A DNA stretch of 64,000 nucleotides from RPQJ01 sp044226195 (lineage in GTDB: Bacteria; Pseudomonadota; Gammaproteobacteria; Steroidobacterales; Steroidobacteraceae): the NCBI GenBank assembly GCA_044226195.1, contig JBGAHO010000021.1:1-64000 (forward strand). Reading direction: 5' to 3'. The position numbers and the translations under genes are program-made. Position 1 is the stretch's first letter. The number at the start of each line of letters is the position of its first letter. A model generated the notes under the pieces. The model did no database searches. It saw only the letters and a program-made list of their open reading frames with translations, and had not been told where the DNA came from. Positions 16,945 to 25,093 of the stretch are shown in pieces.

Positions 16945-18285
16945 TCAGCGCCGGGCGATCGCCCAGCGGCAGGCCTGCAGCACGATCGAGGGCGCGAACA
17001 GCGCGCTCGGCGGTTCGAGGAAGTGCAGCACTTCGAGGAAGCGACGCAGCACGGCCTCGTTGCGTGACGAGGCCTCGAGGATCTGACGGTTGTACCAGCC
17101 GAACAGGCCGAGACCCGGCGGACGGGTGCCGCGCGCCTGGGGAAAGAGCAGGTCGGTGGCGGTGGCGAGCAGCCACGCGCGCCCGATCACCGGCGCGGCG
17201 GCGCGGTAGTAGTCGCGCGGCAAGGCAGACAGCGCAGCCGTCTCCAGCGACGGCAGGCGTTGCGCGCAACCCTGCAGCACTTCGGCCTCGAGCGCGCACA
17301 CGCTCACGCCCTGCCCATAGAGCGGGTTGAAGACGCAGGCGGCGTCGCCGACCACGACGAGCCCACCGGGCATGCGCGCGACGGCTTCGTAGTGGCGGCG
17401 TCGCTCGCTCGGCACGCCGTACACGGAGATCGGCGACAGCGGCGTGGCGTGCTCGATAGACGCGTGCAGGTCGGGCTGGTCGAGGCCGCGTGCGAAGTCG
17501 AGGAATCCCGCGTCGTCGCCGGGCGGATGATCCCCGAGGCAACCGGACAGCGTGACGATCCAGCGGTCGCCCTCGATCGGGAAGATCACGCCCGCACGCC
17601 GCGAGTCCGGCGGTCCGCCGTACACGGCCATCACCTGCCAGTCGCGCTGCGGATCCTGCGGGATCGCGTAGAGGCGGCTGGCGTACTTCAGGTCGATGCC
17701 GACCGTCGTCTCCGGCGGGCGGGGATAGTCCTGCGCGGCGAGCCAGTCGGGTGCGCGGCTGCCGCGTCCGCTCGCGTCGACCACGAGATCGGCGGCGATC
17801 TCCTCGGTCGATCCGTCCCGACGCAGCACACGCACGCCCCGCACGGCGGCGCGGTCGTCGCTCCACAGCAGTGCGTCGACGGCGCAGGCGCCGCGCACCT
17901 CGACGTTCGCGAGTGCCTCGAGGCGCGTGCGGATGCGGTGCTCGAGCAGCGGCCGGCTCTGCGAATACATCACGAAACCGGACGGGGCCCGCAGCTTCCA
18001 GACGCCGCGGTGGAACCAGCGCATGTCGCGGGAATTGTCGAAGGCGATGGCGCCGGCCGCCTGCAGCTCGTCCCACACGCCCGGGAACAGGCGCTCGATG
18101 GCCGCCGCCCCGCCCGACCAGATGACGTGGATGTGGTTGCCCTGCGGGACGGCCTTGCGCGCATGCTCCGGGCCCGCCAGTTCGTCCTTGTCGAGGACGG
18201 TGACGTGCGTGAACCGGTCGCGCAGCGCGCGGGCCGCGAGCAGGCCCGCGATGCTGGCCCCGATGACGACCGCCCGTCGTTCCAT
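16945..18285 (-). CDS. FAD-dependent oxidoreductase (geranylgeranyl reductase/monooxygenase-like)
   Basis: 446 residues with an N-terminal FAD-binding Rossmann motif VVIGASIAGLLAARAL (6-21) and an acidic strand end VLDKDE. A central DLVVDASGRGSRAPDWL follows, then the second FAD motif VVVGDAACVFNPLYGQGVSV (about 317-336). This fits the large PHBH-like flavoprotein family of hydroxylases, halogenases and geranylgeranyl reductases. Substrate unknown. It converges on the lipoxygenase-like gene with 28 bases between stops, in which GCGCAGC-GAGC-GCTGCGC (16917-16934) forms a hairpin. It is upstream of no other minus-strand gene and 27 bases downstream of the M2 peptidase. Confidence 0.85.
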   Translation of the reverse strand: MERRAVVIGASIAGLLAARALRDRFTHVTVLDKDELAGPEHARKAVPQGNHIHVIWSGGAAAIERLFPGVWDELQAAGAIAFDNSRDMRWFHRGVWKLRAPSGFVMYSQSRPLLEHRIRTRLEALANVEVRGACAVDALLWSDDRAAVRGVRVLRRDGSTEEIAADLVVDASGRGSRAPDWLAAQDYPRPPETTVGIDLKYASRLYAIPQDPQRDWQVMAVYGGPPDSRRAGVIFPIEGDRWIVTLSGCLGDHPPGDDAGFLDFARGLDQPDLHASIEHATPLSPISVYGVPSERRRHYEAVARMPGGLVVVGDAACVFNPLYGQGVSVCALEAEVLQGCAQRLPSLETAALSALPRDYYRAAAPVIGRAWLLATATDLLFPQARGTRPPGLGLFGWYNRQILEASSRNEAVLRRFLEVLHFLEPPSALFAPSIVLQACRWAIARR

Positions 18286-18312
18286 GCGCGGCGAGGGTTC
18301 AGGTTCGGCGGA

Positions 18313-20121
18313 TCACCAGCCGCACTTCTGGCCCTTGTTCTGCTGCTTCAGCCACTCGCGCAGCGGGGCGAAGTAGTCGAGGATCGCCGAAGCGTCCATC
18401 TGCCGCGTGCCGGTCAGCTCGTAGAGCGTGTCCTGCCAAGGCTGGCTCGCGCCCTTCGACAGCATCGCCGCGAACTTCTCGCCGGCTTCCTTGCTGCCGA
18501 AGATCGAGCACTCCGCGAGCGGGCCCTTGTAGCCGGAGGCCTCGCACAGCGCCTTCTGGAACTGGAACTGGATGATGAACGACAGGAAATAGCGCGTGTA
18601 CGGCGTGTTGCCCGGGATGTGGTACTTCGCGCCCGGGTCGAAGTCCGCCTCGCTGCGCGCGACCGGCGCGGCCACGCCCTGGTACTTCTTGCGCAGGGCC
18701 CACCACGCGGCGTTGTAGTTGGCCGGCGTCACCTCGCCCGAGAACACCTTCCAGCGCCACTCGTCGATCAGCTTGCCGAAGGGCAGGAAGGCGATCTTCT
18801 CGAGCGCCATCTTCATCTGCTGGTTGATGACCGCTTCCTTGCTCTCCGCCGCCGACGGCACGAGGCCGATCTTCGCCAGGTAGGCCGGCGTCATCGACAG
18901 GGTGATGGTGTCGCCGATCGCCTCGTGGAAGCCGTCGTGCGCGCCGTTCTGGAACATGAACGGCTGGTCCTTGTACCAGAGGTAGTAATAGACGTGCCCC
19001 ATCTCGTGGTAGATCGTGCGCAGCTCTTCCTGCGTCGGGCGGATGCACATCTTGATGCGCACGTCTTCCTTGCCGTCCATGTGCCAGGCGCTCGCGTGGC
19101 ACTCGACGTCGCGGTCGCGCGGCTGCGTGAGCATCGAGCGCTCCCAGAACGTCTGCGGCAGCGGCATGAAGCCGATCGACTGGTAGAACGCCTCGGCGTT
19201 CTTCGTCATGCGGATCGCGTCGTAGCCCTGGCTCACCAGCGCCGAGTCGACGTCGAGGTTCGACACGCCGGGATACGGCTCGAGCAGGTCGAACACCGCG
19301 TCCCACTGCTGGGCCCACATGTTGCCGAGCAGGTGCGCCGGGATCGGCTTGCCGGCGGGCACCTTGTCGGCGCCGTACTTCTGCGCGAGCTTCGCGCGCG
19401 TGTAGCAGTGCAGGTCCTTGTAGAACGGTTCGACCTGGCCCCACAGCCGCGCGGCTTCCTTCGCGAAATCGTCGGCCGGCATGTCGTAGCCCGACCGCCA
19501 CATGGCGCCGAGGTCCTTGTAGCCCAGCTCGCGCGCGCCTTCATTGGCGAGCTCGACGTAGCGCACGTAGTCCGCCCGCAGCGGGCGACCCGCGGCTTCG
19601 TGCCAGCCCTGCCACGCCGCCAGCAGCTCGTCGTAGTTGCGGCTCTTCTCCAGCACTTCCTTGAGCTGGGTCTGGTCGCGGCAGGAGGCCGGTCCGTTCG
19701 GGCACCACTTCGCCGAGCCGTACTTGGACTCCATGCCGGCGAGCAGCTTCGCCAGTTCGCCGCGCTTGGCCGCGTCGCTCGGCGCGGGCGCGGCGACGCC
19801 GAGTTTCAGCAGCTCGATCGCGCGGCGCGAGGCCGGGCTCATCGGCTGCCCCTCGAACTGCTTCGCCTCCGCGACCGCATCGCTGAAGGCCTTGAGGTAG
19901 TGCTCGGTCGCGAGTGCGTAGAGCCGCTCGGTGTCGACGTTGATGTAGGTCGCCTGCGTCCAGCCGGCCGCGTTGACCTCGAGGCCGAGGTCGGCGAACT
20001 GGCGGTTCAGGCGGGCCACGAACTCGTCGGCGGTCTCGGCGTGTGCGACCGGGCCGAACGCCAGGCAGCCGGCCACGATGGCACCCGCGACGCGGGCACT
20101 GCGGAGTGTCTTGCGGATCAT
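18313..20121 (-). CDS. M2 family peptidyl-dipeptidase (ACE-like)
   Basis: Secreted zinc peptidase of 602 residues related to angiotensin-converting enzyme, expected to release dipeptides from peptide C-termini. A signal peptide ends near FGPVAHAETAD (about residue 28). The zinc site is H372-E-M-G-H376 with the third ligand E400 in FHEAIGD, 24 residues after H376 as in ACE. SWARNING-free core segments include VECHASAWHM and FFLSF-like aromatic tail regions typical of M2. It is 19 bases downstream of the POT transporter start-side partner on the same strand, so the transporter-peptidase pair is probably co-transcribed. Confidence 0.94.
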   Translation of the reverse strand: MIRKTLRSARVAGAIVAGCLAFGPVAHAETADEFVARLNRQFADLGLEVNAAGWTQATYINVDTERLYALATEHYLKAFSDAVAEAKQFEGQPMSPASRRAIELLKLGVAAPAPSDAAKRGELAKLLAGMESKYGSAKWCPNGPASCRDQTQLKEVLEKSRNYDELLAAWQGWHEAAGRPLRADYVRYVELANEGARELGYKDLGAMWRSGYDMPADDFAKEAARLWGQVEPFYKDLHCYTRAKLAQKYGADKVPAGKPIPAHLLGNMWAQQWDAVFDLLEPYPGVSNLDVDSALVSQGYDAIRMTKNAEAFYQSIGFMPLPQTFWERSMLTQPRDRDVECHASAWHMDGKEDVRIKMCIRPTQEELRTIYHEMGHVYYYLWYKDQPFMFQNGAHDGFHEAIGDTITLSMTPAYLAKIGLVPSAAESKEAVINQQMKMALEKIAFLPFGKLIDEWRWKVFSGEVTPANYNAAWWALRKKYQGVAAPVARSEADFDPGAKYHIPGNTPYTRYFLSFIIQFQFQKALCEASGYKGPLAECSIFGSKEAGEKFAAMLSKGASQPWQDTLYELTGTRQMDASAILDYFAPLREWLKQQNKGQKCGW

Positions 20122-20140
20122 GGTGCGTACCCCCGGTGGA

Positions 20141-21511
20141 TCAGCCGTGCTTGATGTCTTCGGCGCCGTGCATCCAGCGCACCAGCGTGCCCGACAGGAC
20201 CCAGAGCACGACGGCGAATGCGAACAGCGTGCCGGCGAGGCCGCCGAAGATCGTCAACTCGCCGAGGCTCTCGGCGAACGAGCCGATGATGCCCGCCAGC
20301 CAGTTCGCCACGAAGTTGATCAGGAACCACACGCCCATCATCAGCGACGCGAGCCGCAGCGGGGCGAGCTTGGTGACCATGGAGAGGCCCACCGGCGAGA
20401 TGCACAGCTCGCCCATGGTGTGGAAGAGGTAGGCGAGCACCAGCCACCACATGCTGGCCTTGCCGTTCGCCGCCTGGTCGTACACCGCGCCGATCATGAA
20501 CAGGAAGCCGACGCCGGTGAGCACCAGGCCCATCACCATCTTGCGCGGCGTCGCCGGGCTGCGCCCGGCCTTCGAGAGCGCGCTCCACATCGCCGAGAAC
20601 AGCGGTGCGAGCAGCACGATGAACAGCGGGTTGACGGACTGGAACCAGCCGGCCGGTACCTCGAACGAGCCGACGAAGCGGTTGGTCTTTTCGGCGGCGT
20701 AGAGGTTCATCAGGCCGCCGGCCTGCTCGAAGCCCGCCCAGAACAGCACGATGAACACGAACAGCATGAACACGACGCGCAGGCGGTCGACTTCGTCCGG
20801 CGTGAGCGGCTCCTTCTTCCCGCCGGCCTGCTGCAGGGCGCGGTGCGCGGCGGGCTCCTTGCCGATGTCGCCGAGATAGCGGTTCGAGAAGGCCAGCTGG
20901 ATCACCACCGAGAGCAGCATGCCGATGCCGGCGGCCATGTAGCCGTAGCGCCAGCCGTAGTTCGGGTCCTCGCCGAGCGTCGAGCACACGAACGGCGCGA
21001 TCAGCGCGCCCGAGTTGATGCCCATGTAGAAGATGGTGAAGGCACCGTCGCGGCGGGCGTCGCCCTCCGGATACAGGTCACCCACCATCGTCGAGATGTT
21101 CGGCTTGAAGAAGCCGTTGCCGATCACGAGCAGCACGAGTCCGGCGTAGAACAAGGTCAAGTTGCCCGGGATCGCCGAGGCGAGCGTGAACTGGCCACCG
21201 GCCATCACCAGGCCGCCGATGATCACCGACTTGCGCTGCCCGAGGTAATTGTCCGCGAGCCAGCCGCCGATCAGCGGCGTGAAGTACACGAACCCGGTGA
21301 ACAGGCCGTAGAGCTTCAGCGCCTCGGCCTGCGACCAGCCGAAGCCCGGGTTTGCCGTCTCGACGCCCGCGACCAGCGACAGCACGAGCAGCGCCCGCAT
21401 GCCGTAGTAGCTGACGCGCTCCCACATCTCGGTGGCGAAGAGCAGGAACAGCCCCTTCGGGTGGCCGAGCCAGGTTTCCCGCGTCACGGCGGGCATCGCA
21501 GTGCTGGACAT
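20141..21511 (-). CDS. POT/PTR family peptide MFS transporter
   Basis: Proton-coupled di/tripeptide importer of 456 residues with about 12 transmembrane helices. The POT signature E-x2-E-R-x-S-Y-Y is in FATEMWERVSYYGMRALL (about 26-43). FTPLIGGWLADNYLGQRKSV and the FYMGINSGALIAP motif follow. An interdomain loop of charged residues (about 215-235) is present. The stop is 19 bases before the ACE-like peptidase start. Together the two would take up small peptides and generate dipeptides in the periplasm. Upstream (21512-21683) lies a REP-like inverted repeat. Confidence 0.93.
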   Translation of the reverse strand: MSSTAMPAVTRETWLGHPKGLFLLFATEMWERVSYYGMRALLVLSLVAGVETANPGFGWSQAEALKLYGLFTGFVYFTPLIGGWLADNYLGQRKSVIIGGLVMAGGQFTLASAIPGNLTLFYAGLVLLVIGNGFFKPNISTMVGDLYPEGDARRDGAFTIFYMGINSGALIAPFVCSTLGEDPNYGWRYGYMAAGIGMLLSVVIQLAFSNRYLGDIGKEPAAHRALQQAGGKKEPLTPDEVDRLRVVFMLFVFIVLFWAGFEQAGGLMNLYAAEKTNRFVGSFEVPAGWFQSVNPLFIVLLAPLFSAMWSALSKAGRSPATPRKMVMGLVLTGVGFLFMIGAVYDQAANGKASMWWLVLAYLFHTMGELCISPVGLSMVTKLAPLRLASLMMGVWFLINFVANWLAGIIGSFAESLGELTIFGGLAGTLFAFAVVLWVLSGTLVRWMHGAEDIKHG

Positions 21512-21594
21512 GGTGGATTTCTGCTTTTTTTCAGTGGTTTGCGGTGACGTCCGCGAGGGCCGCAGTCTCGGCCATCTCGCGGTGCATTAGCAAG

Positions 21595-21682
21595 AAAATA
21601 GGGGACATTCCTCTGTTTCGACGGGCACCGTCCCCAGGCGCGTGACGTCCGATCTCCGAAAAAGAGGAATGTCCCCTATTTT
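21595..21682. repeat. REP-like inverted repeat, copy 1
   Basis: A perfect 20-bp inverted repeat: AAAATAGGGGACATTCCTCT at 21595-21614 and its reverse complement at 21663-21682, with a 48-base loop. The same core GGGGACATTCCTCT recurs at 34988. The right arm ends one base from the amidohydrolase stop codon (21684-21686). A long, perfect, repeated and strictly intergenic element is typical of REP/RAYT-associated sequences; it could also act as a terminator of the amidohydrolase transcript. Confidence 0.85.
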
Positions 21683-21683
21683 G

Positions 21684-22979
21684 TCATTGCTTGTAGACGG
21701 TGCCTTCCTTCATCACGAAGGCGACGTGCTCGAGCGCGCTGACATCGGCCAGCGGATCGGCCGGCACGGCGATGATGTCCGCCGAGTACCCGGGCGCGAT
21801 CTGACCCACCGTCTTCTCGATGCCGAGCGCCTCGGCGCCGACCTTGGTGGCCGCCTGGATCGCCTGCATCGGCGTCATGCCGTACCTGACCATCCACGCC
21901 AGCTGCTTGGGGTTGTCGCCGTGGCGATGCACGCCCGAGTCGGTGCCCATGGTGAGCTTGATGCCCATCTGCACGGCCTTGCGGAAATTATCGCGCTGGA
22001 TCTGCGCGATCTCGCGGTCCTTGCGCAGGAACTCCTCGAGCTCGCCCCGCTTCGGTCCCTCGGTCTGCGTGTACTCGCTGTTGTAGATGTCCATCGACAG
22101 CCAGGTGCCGTTCTTCTTCGCGAGGTCGAGGCCCTCCTGGTCGATCAGGCTCGCGTGCTCGATCGTGTCGACGCCCGCGCGGATCGCCACCTTGATGCCT
22201 TCTGCGCCATGCGCGTGCACCGCCACGCGCCGGTGCGCCATGTGCGCCTCGTCGACGAGCGCTGCCACTTCCGCCGCGGTGTACTGCTGCGCGCCCGGCT
22301 CGTCGCCCTTCGAGAACACGCCGCCCGTGCCGCAGTACTTGATGACGTCCGCGCCGTACTTGATGTTCCGGCGCACCATCGCGCGCACCGCGTCGGGGCC
22401 GTCGGCCACGCCGTCGCCGTGCATGTCGTACTCGGGCGCGGCCATGTTGTCGTCGCAGTGCCCGCCCGTCATGCCGATGGCGGGGCCCGAGGCGAGGATG
22501 CGCGGGCCGATCACGTCGCCGTCGCGGATGGCGTCGCGCAGCGCGATGTCCGTGAACGCGCTCGCGCCCACGTTGCGGATCGTGGTGACGCCCGCGAGCA
22601 GCGTGTCGCGGGCGAAACGTGCGCCCTTCAGCGCCTCGCGCGGCGCCGAGATGCCGTAGCCGTGGAACGGCGGCGTGGTCGGATCGCCGGTGACGTGCGT
22701 GTGCGTGTCGATCAGGCCCGGCAGCACCGTCTGCGTCGACAGATCGAGCACGGTCGCGCCGGCCGGCACGCTGACCGTGGCCGCGGGACCGACCGCGGTG
22801 ATCCATTTGCCCGTGATCACGATCAGCTGGTCGTCGCGCACCTTGCCGGCGGCGACGTCGATGAGATGGCCGGCGCGGATGACCGTCACCGGCGCCGGGG
22901 TATCCGCGGCCTCCGTCACGGCGACGAGAGACGACAGCACACACGCGCCCACCACGGACGCGAACCCCAATCGTTTCAT
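21684..22979 (-). CDS. Secreted amidohydrolase family protein (imidazolonepropionase/Xaa-Pro dipeptidase-like)
   Basis: 431 residues from the ATG at 22979, which has GGAGGGAG upstream. A signal peptide ends near VAVTEAADTP (about residue 25). The amidohydrolase metal motif is H93-T-H95 in LIDTHTHVTGDP. The predicted carboxylated-Lys/His region reads VHAHGAEGIKVAIRAGVDTIEHAS, split by the family spacing, and LTMGTDSGVHRHGDNP gives the C-terminal Asp. Members hydrolyse Xaa-Pro or other cyclic or peptide amides. Its position upstream of the POT transporter and ACE-like peptidase supports a role in peptide breakdown, though a REP-like element separates them. Confidence 0.88.
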   Translation of the reverse strand: MKRLGFASVVGACVLSSLVAVTEAADTPAPVTVIRAGHLIDVAAGKVRDDQLIVITGKWITAVGPAATVSVPAGATVLDLSTQTVLPGLIDTHTHVTGDPTTPPFHGYGISAPREALKGARFARDTLLAGVTTIRNVGASAFTDIALRDAIRDGDVIGPRILASGPAIGMTGGHCDDNMAAPEYDMHGDGVADGPDAVRAMVRRNIKYGADVIKYCGTGGVFSKGDEPGAQQYTAAEVAALVDEAHMAHRRVAVHAHGAEGIKVAIRAGVDTIEHASLIDQEGLDLAKKNGTWLSMDIYNSEYTQTEGPKRGELEEFLRKDREIAQIQRDNFRKAVQMGIKLTMGTDSGVHRHGDNPKQLAWMVRYGMTPMQAIQAATKVGAEALGIEKTVGQIAPGYSADIIAVPADPLADVSALEHVAFVMKEGTVYKQ

Positions 22980-23053
22980 GCTCGACACTCCCTCCGGTCG
23001 GACCGGTCGACGAATCAACGCTTTCCCCGCGGGCCGCGCCACGGACGGGCGCT

Positions 23054-23860
23054 TCACTTGCCCGATTCAGCGGCTTCCTGGCGTGCGGCCTCGGCTTCTT
23101 CGGCGGCGCGCGCCTTCAGCTTGTCCCGCAACAGCACCTGCGCGAACAGGATGCCGCCTTCATACAGGATCCACATCGGCACGGCCATGAAGCACTGCGA
23201 CACCGCGTCGGGCGGCGTGAGGATCGCGGCGATGACGAAGATGCCGAGGATCACGTAGCCACGGTTGTTCTTGAGCGTCGAGATCTTCACCAGCCCGGTC
23301 GCGACCAGCAGCACCGTCGCGACGGGCACCTCGAACGCGACGCCGAAGGCGAAGAACAGCAGCAGGACGAAGTCGAGGTAGCTCGACATGTCGGTCATCA
23401 TCTTCACGCCGACGGGCGTCGCGGACGCGAGGAACGCGAACATCAGCGGGAAGACGACGAAGTACGCGAACGCCACGCCCGTGTAGAAGAGCACGATGCT
23501 CGAGACCAGCAGCGGCATCGCGAAGCGCCTCTCGTGCCGGTAGAGCCCGGGCGCGATGAAGGCCCAGACCTGGTACAGCACGTAGGGCATGGCCACGAAC
23601 AGCGCGCCGATCAGCGAAAGCTTGAGGGGCGCCATGAACGGCGCGACGACGCTGGTGGCGATCAGCGAGGTGCCCGCGGGCAGCTTGTCGATCAGCGGCT
23701 GCGCGACCAGGGTGAACAGCTGGTTCTGGTACCAGGCCAGCGGGATGAACGCGATGAACACCGCGATCACCGACCTCAGCAGCCGGTCACGCAGCTCGAG
23801 CAGGTGCGAGATCAGCGTGCCTTCGGCGAGCGGCTCCGGCTCACTCGGGCGGTCGCTCAT
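23054..23860 (-). CDS. tatC: Sec-independent translocase TatC
   Basis: Six-helix inner-membrane receptor for twin-arginine signal peptides, 268 residues. It has the family start ISHLLELRDRLLRSV (about 17-31), YQVWAFIAPGLYRHER with the conserved FxAPGLYxxE region, and a conserved core FGVAFEVPVATVLLV. TPPDAVSQ lies near the last helices. The C-terminus is charged and Ala/Glu-rich. It overlaps the 3' end of tatB by 20 bases, so translation is coupled, and is last in the tatABC operon. Confidence 0.96.
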   Translation of the reverse strand: MSDRPSEPEPLAEGTLISHLLELRDRLLRSVIAVFIAFIPLAWYQNQLFTLVAQPLIDKLPAGTSLIATSVVAPFMAPLKLSLIGALFVAMPYVLYQVWAFIAPGLYRHERRFAMPLLVSSIVLFYTGVAFAYFVVFPLMFAFLASATPVGVKMMTDMSSYLDFVLLLFFAFGVAFEVPVATVLLVATGLVKISTLKNNRGYVILGIFVIAAILTPPDAVSQCFMAVPMWILYEGGILFAQVLLRDKLKARAAEEAEAARQEAAESGK

Positions 23861-24179
23861 CGGTCACTGCTGTCGCGGTCGGGGCCGCGGTCTCGGGGGA
23901 AGAAGGGGTCGCTGCCGCCGGGGCCGGCGCGGGGGCCGGGGCCGACGGCGCGTGGATCGTGGGCGTGGCCGGTGCCATCGGCGTGGCGCGGGCGTGATCC
24001 TGCATCGGGTCGAACTGGACCTCCTGCTCGAGCTGGGTGCGCAGCTGCCGGGCCATGGACCGCGCCCGGCCGGCCCAGCGACCGACGTCGGCCGCCAGCT
24101 TGGGCAGCTTCTTCGGGCCGAGCACCAGCAGCGCGATACCGAAGATCAGCACGATCTCGGTGAAGCCCACCTCGAACAT
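23841..24179 (-). CDS. tatB: Twin-arginine translocase subunit TatB
   Basis: 112 residues from the ATG at 24179. The N-terminal helix has the TatB hallmark FEVGFTEIVLIFGIALLVLG with Glu8, and then GPKKLPKLAADVG, an amphipathic helix. The C-terminal half is a disordered Pro/Ala/Thr-rich tail. TatB binds TatC to form the substrate receptor. The gene is 7 bases after tatA and overlaps tatC by 20 bases. Confidence 0.94.
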   Translation of the reverse strand: MFEVGFTEIVLIFGIALLVLGPKKLPKLAADVGRWAGRARSMARQLRTQLEQEVQFDPMQDHARATPMAPATPTIHAPSAPAPAPAPAAATPSSPETAAPTATAVTDERPPE

Positions 24180-24186
24180 GGCGAGA

Positions 24187-24417
24187 TCAGGCGCTCTTGC
24201 TGTCCGACTTGGCCGAGGCGCGCTCGCTGAAGTCCGCGTCCTTGCCGCTCTGGTCGGCAAGCTGCTTGGTCTGCTCGTCGTCGCCTTCGTTCATCGCCTT
24301 CTTGAAGCCGCGCACGGCCGCGCCGAGGTCGGTGCCGACCGTCTTGAGCTTCTTGGCGCCGAACAGCACCAGGGCGATGAGGAGGATGACGAGCAGTTCG
24401 CGAAAGCCGATTCCCAT
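24187..24417 (-). CDS. tatA: Twin-arginine translocase subunit TatA
   Basis: 76 residues from ATG 24417, which is preceded by CCGGAG. It has one N-terminal transmembrane helix (GFRELLVILLIALVLFG), the hinge FGAKKLK, an amphipathic helix VGTDLGAAVRGFKKAM and a charged tail. TatA oligomerises to form the translocation pore. It is first in the tatABC operon, and dtd ends 52 bases upstream. Confidence 0.95.
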   Translation of the reverse strand: MGIGFRELLVILLIALVLFGAKKLKTVGTDLGAAVRGFKKAMNEGDDEQTKQLADQSGKDADFSERASAKSDSKSA

Positions 24418-24448
24418 TGCGATCTCCGGGGCCCACGAAAGGGGGGCC

Positions 24449-24454
24449 ATCATA
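24449..24454 (-). promoter_or_regulatory. Candidate -10 element upstream of tatA
   Basis: TATGAT on the minus strand, five of six matches to the sigma-70 -10, lies about 32 bases before the tatA start in the dtd-tatA gap. No good -35 is visible at 16-18 bases, so the call is tentative. Confidence 0.3.
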
Positions 24455-24469
24455 CGACAATCCCGACGG

Positions 24470-24931
24470 CTAACCGTTCTCGGGACTTGCGGAAATCCGC
24501 AACCAGAACGTGACCGGCCCGTCATTTGTCAGGCTGACCTGCATGTCCGCTCCGAACACGCCGGTAGCGACTTTGCCGGGCATCCGGCGTCGCGCCGCCT
24601 CCACCGCATGGTCGAACAGGCGACGTCCGAGTTCAGGAGGTGCGGCCCCGGTGAAGCTGGGCCGCAGGCCTTTTTTCGTGTCGGCCGCGAGGGTGAACTG
24701 CGGGACCAGCAGCAATTCGCCCCCCGTCTCCGCCAGGCCCAGGTTCATCCGGTCGTCGGCGTCCGGGAACACCCGGTACGCGATCAGGCGTTCGATCAGG
24801 CGCTCCGCCTGGGCCGGCGTGTCGTCGGGCTCGACCGCCAGCAGGACGAGGAGTCCCCGGCCAATCGCTCCAACGGTTTCGCCATCCACCACCACACGAC
24901 CTTCCGAGACTCTCTGCAGCAGACCGATCAC
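24470..24931 (-). CDS. dtd: D-aminoacyl-tRNA deacylase
   Basis: Removes D-amino acids (and glycine from tRNA-Ala) mischarged on tRNA, in the cytoplasm. The 153-residue protein has the family-defining motifs VPQFTLAADTKKGLRPSF (SQFTL-like, about 92-109) and the C-terminal TNDGPVTFWL (NxGPxT). The start is GTG at 24931. Length is about the usual 145-150. It lies between a TPR lipoprotein and tatABC, and downstream of an unusually AT-rich spacer. Confidence 0.95.
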   Translation of the reverse strand: MIGLLQRVSEGRVVVDGETVGAIGRGLLVLLAVEPDDTPAQAERLIERLIAYRVFPDADDRMNLGLAETGGELLLVPQFTLAADTKKGLRPSFTGAAPPELGRRLFDHAVEAARRRMPGKVATGVFGADMQVSLTNDGPVTFWLRISASPENG

Positions 24932-25093
24932 ACATTCACCGCCTTGAATCCAGAAATATCCGAGTCACATCCCACCTTATCGCAAAAATTCGGCAAACAA
25001 GCCCCTGTGCGATGTCTACGGCGCAAAAATCCAGTCCGGTGGGGAATAGAATCCCGAATCAGATTCATGCGACGGGAAATGTGGCGAAATGAC
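24932..25093. other. AT-rich intergenic spacer with a 9-bp direct repeat
   Basis: 162 bases between the lipoprotein stop and the dtd start are visibly poorer in G+C than the surroundings. CGCAAAAAT occurs twice, at 24981-24989 and 25022-25030, 41 bases apart. GAATCCCGAATCAGATTC at about 25049-25066 contains overlapping GAATC/GATTC inverted units. It probably holds the dtd promoter; no clear hexamer pair was found. Confidence 0.4.
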
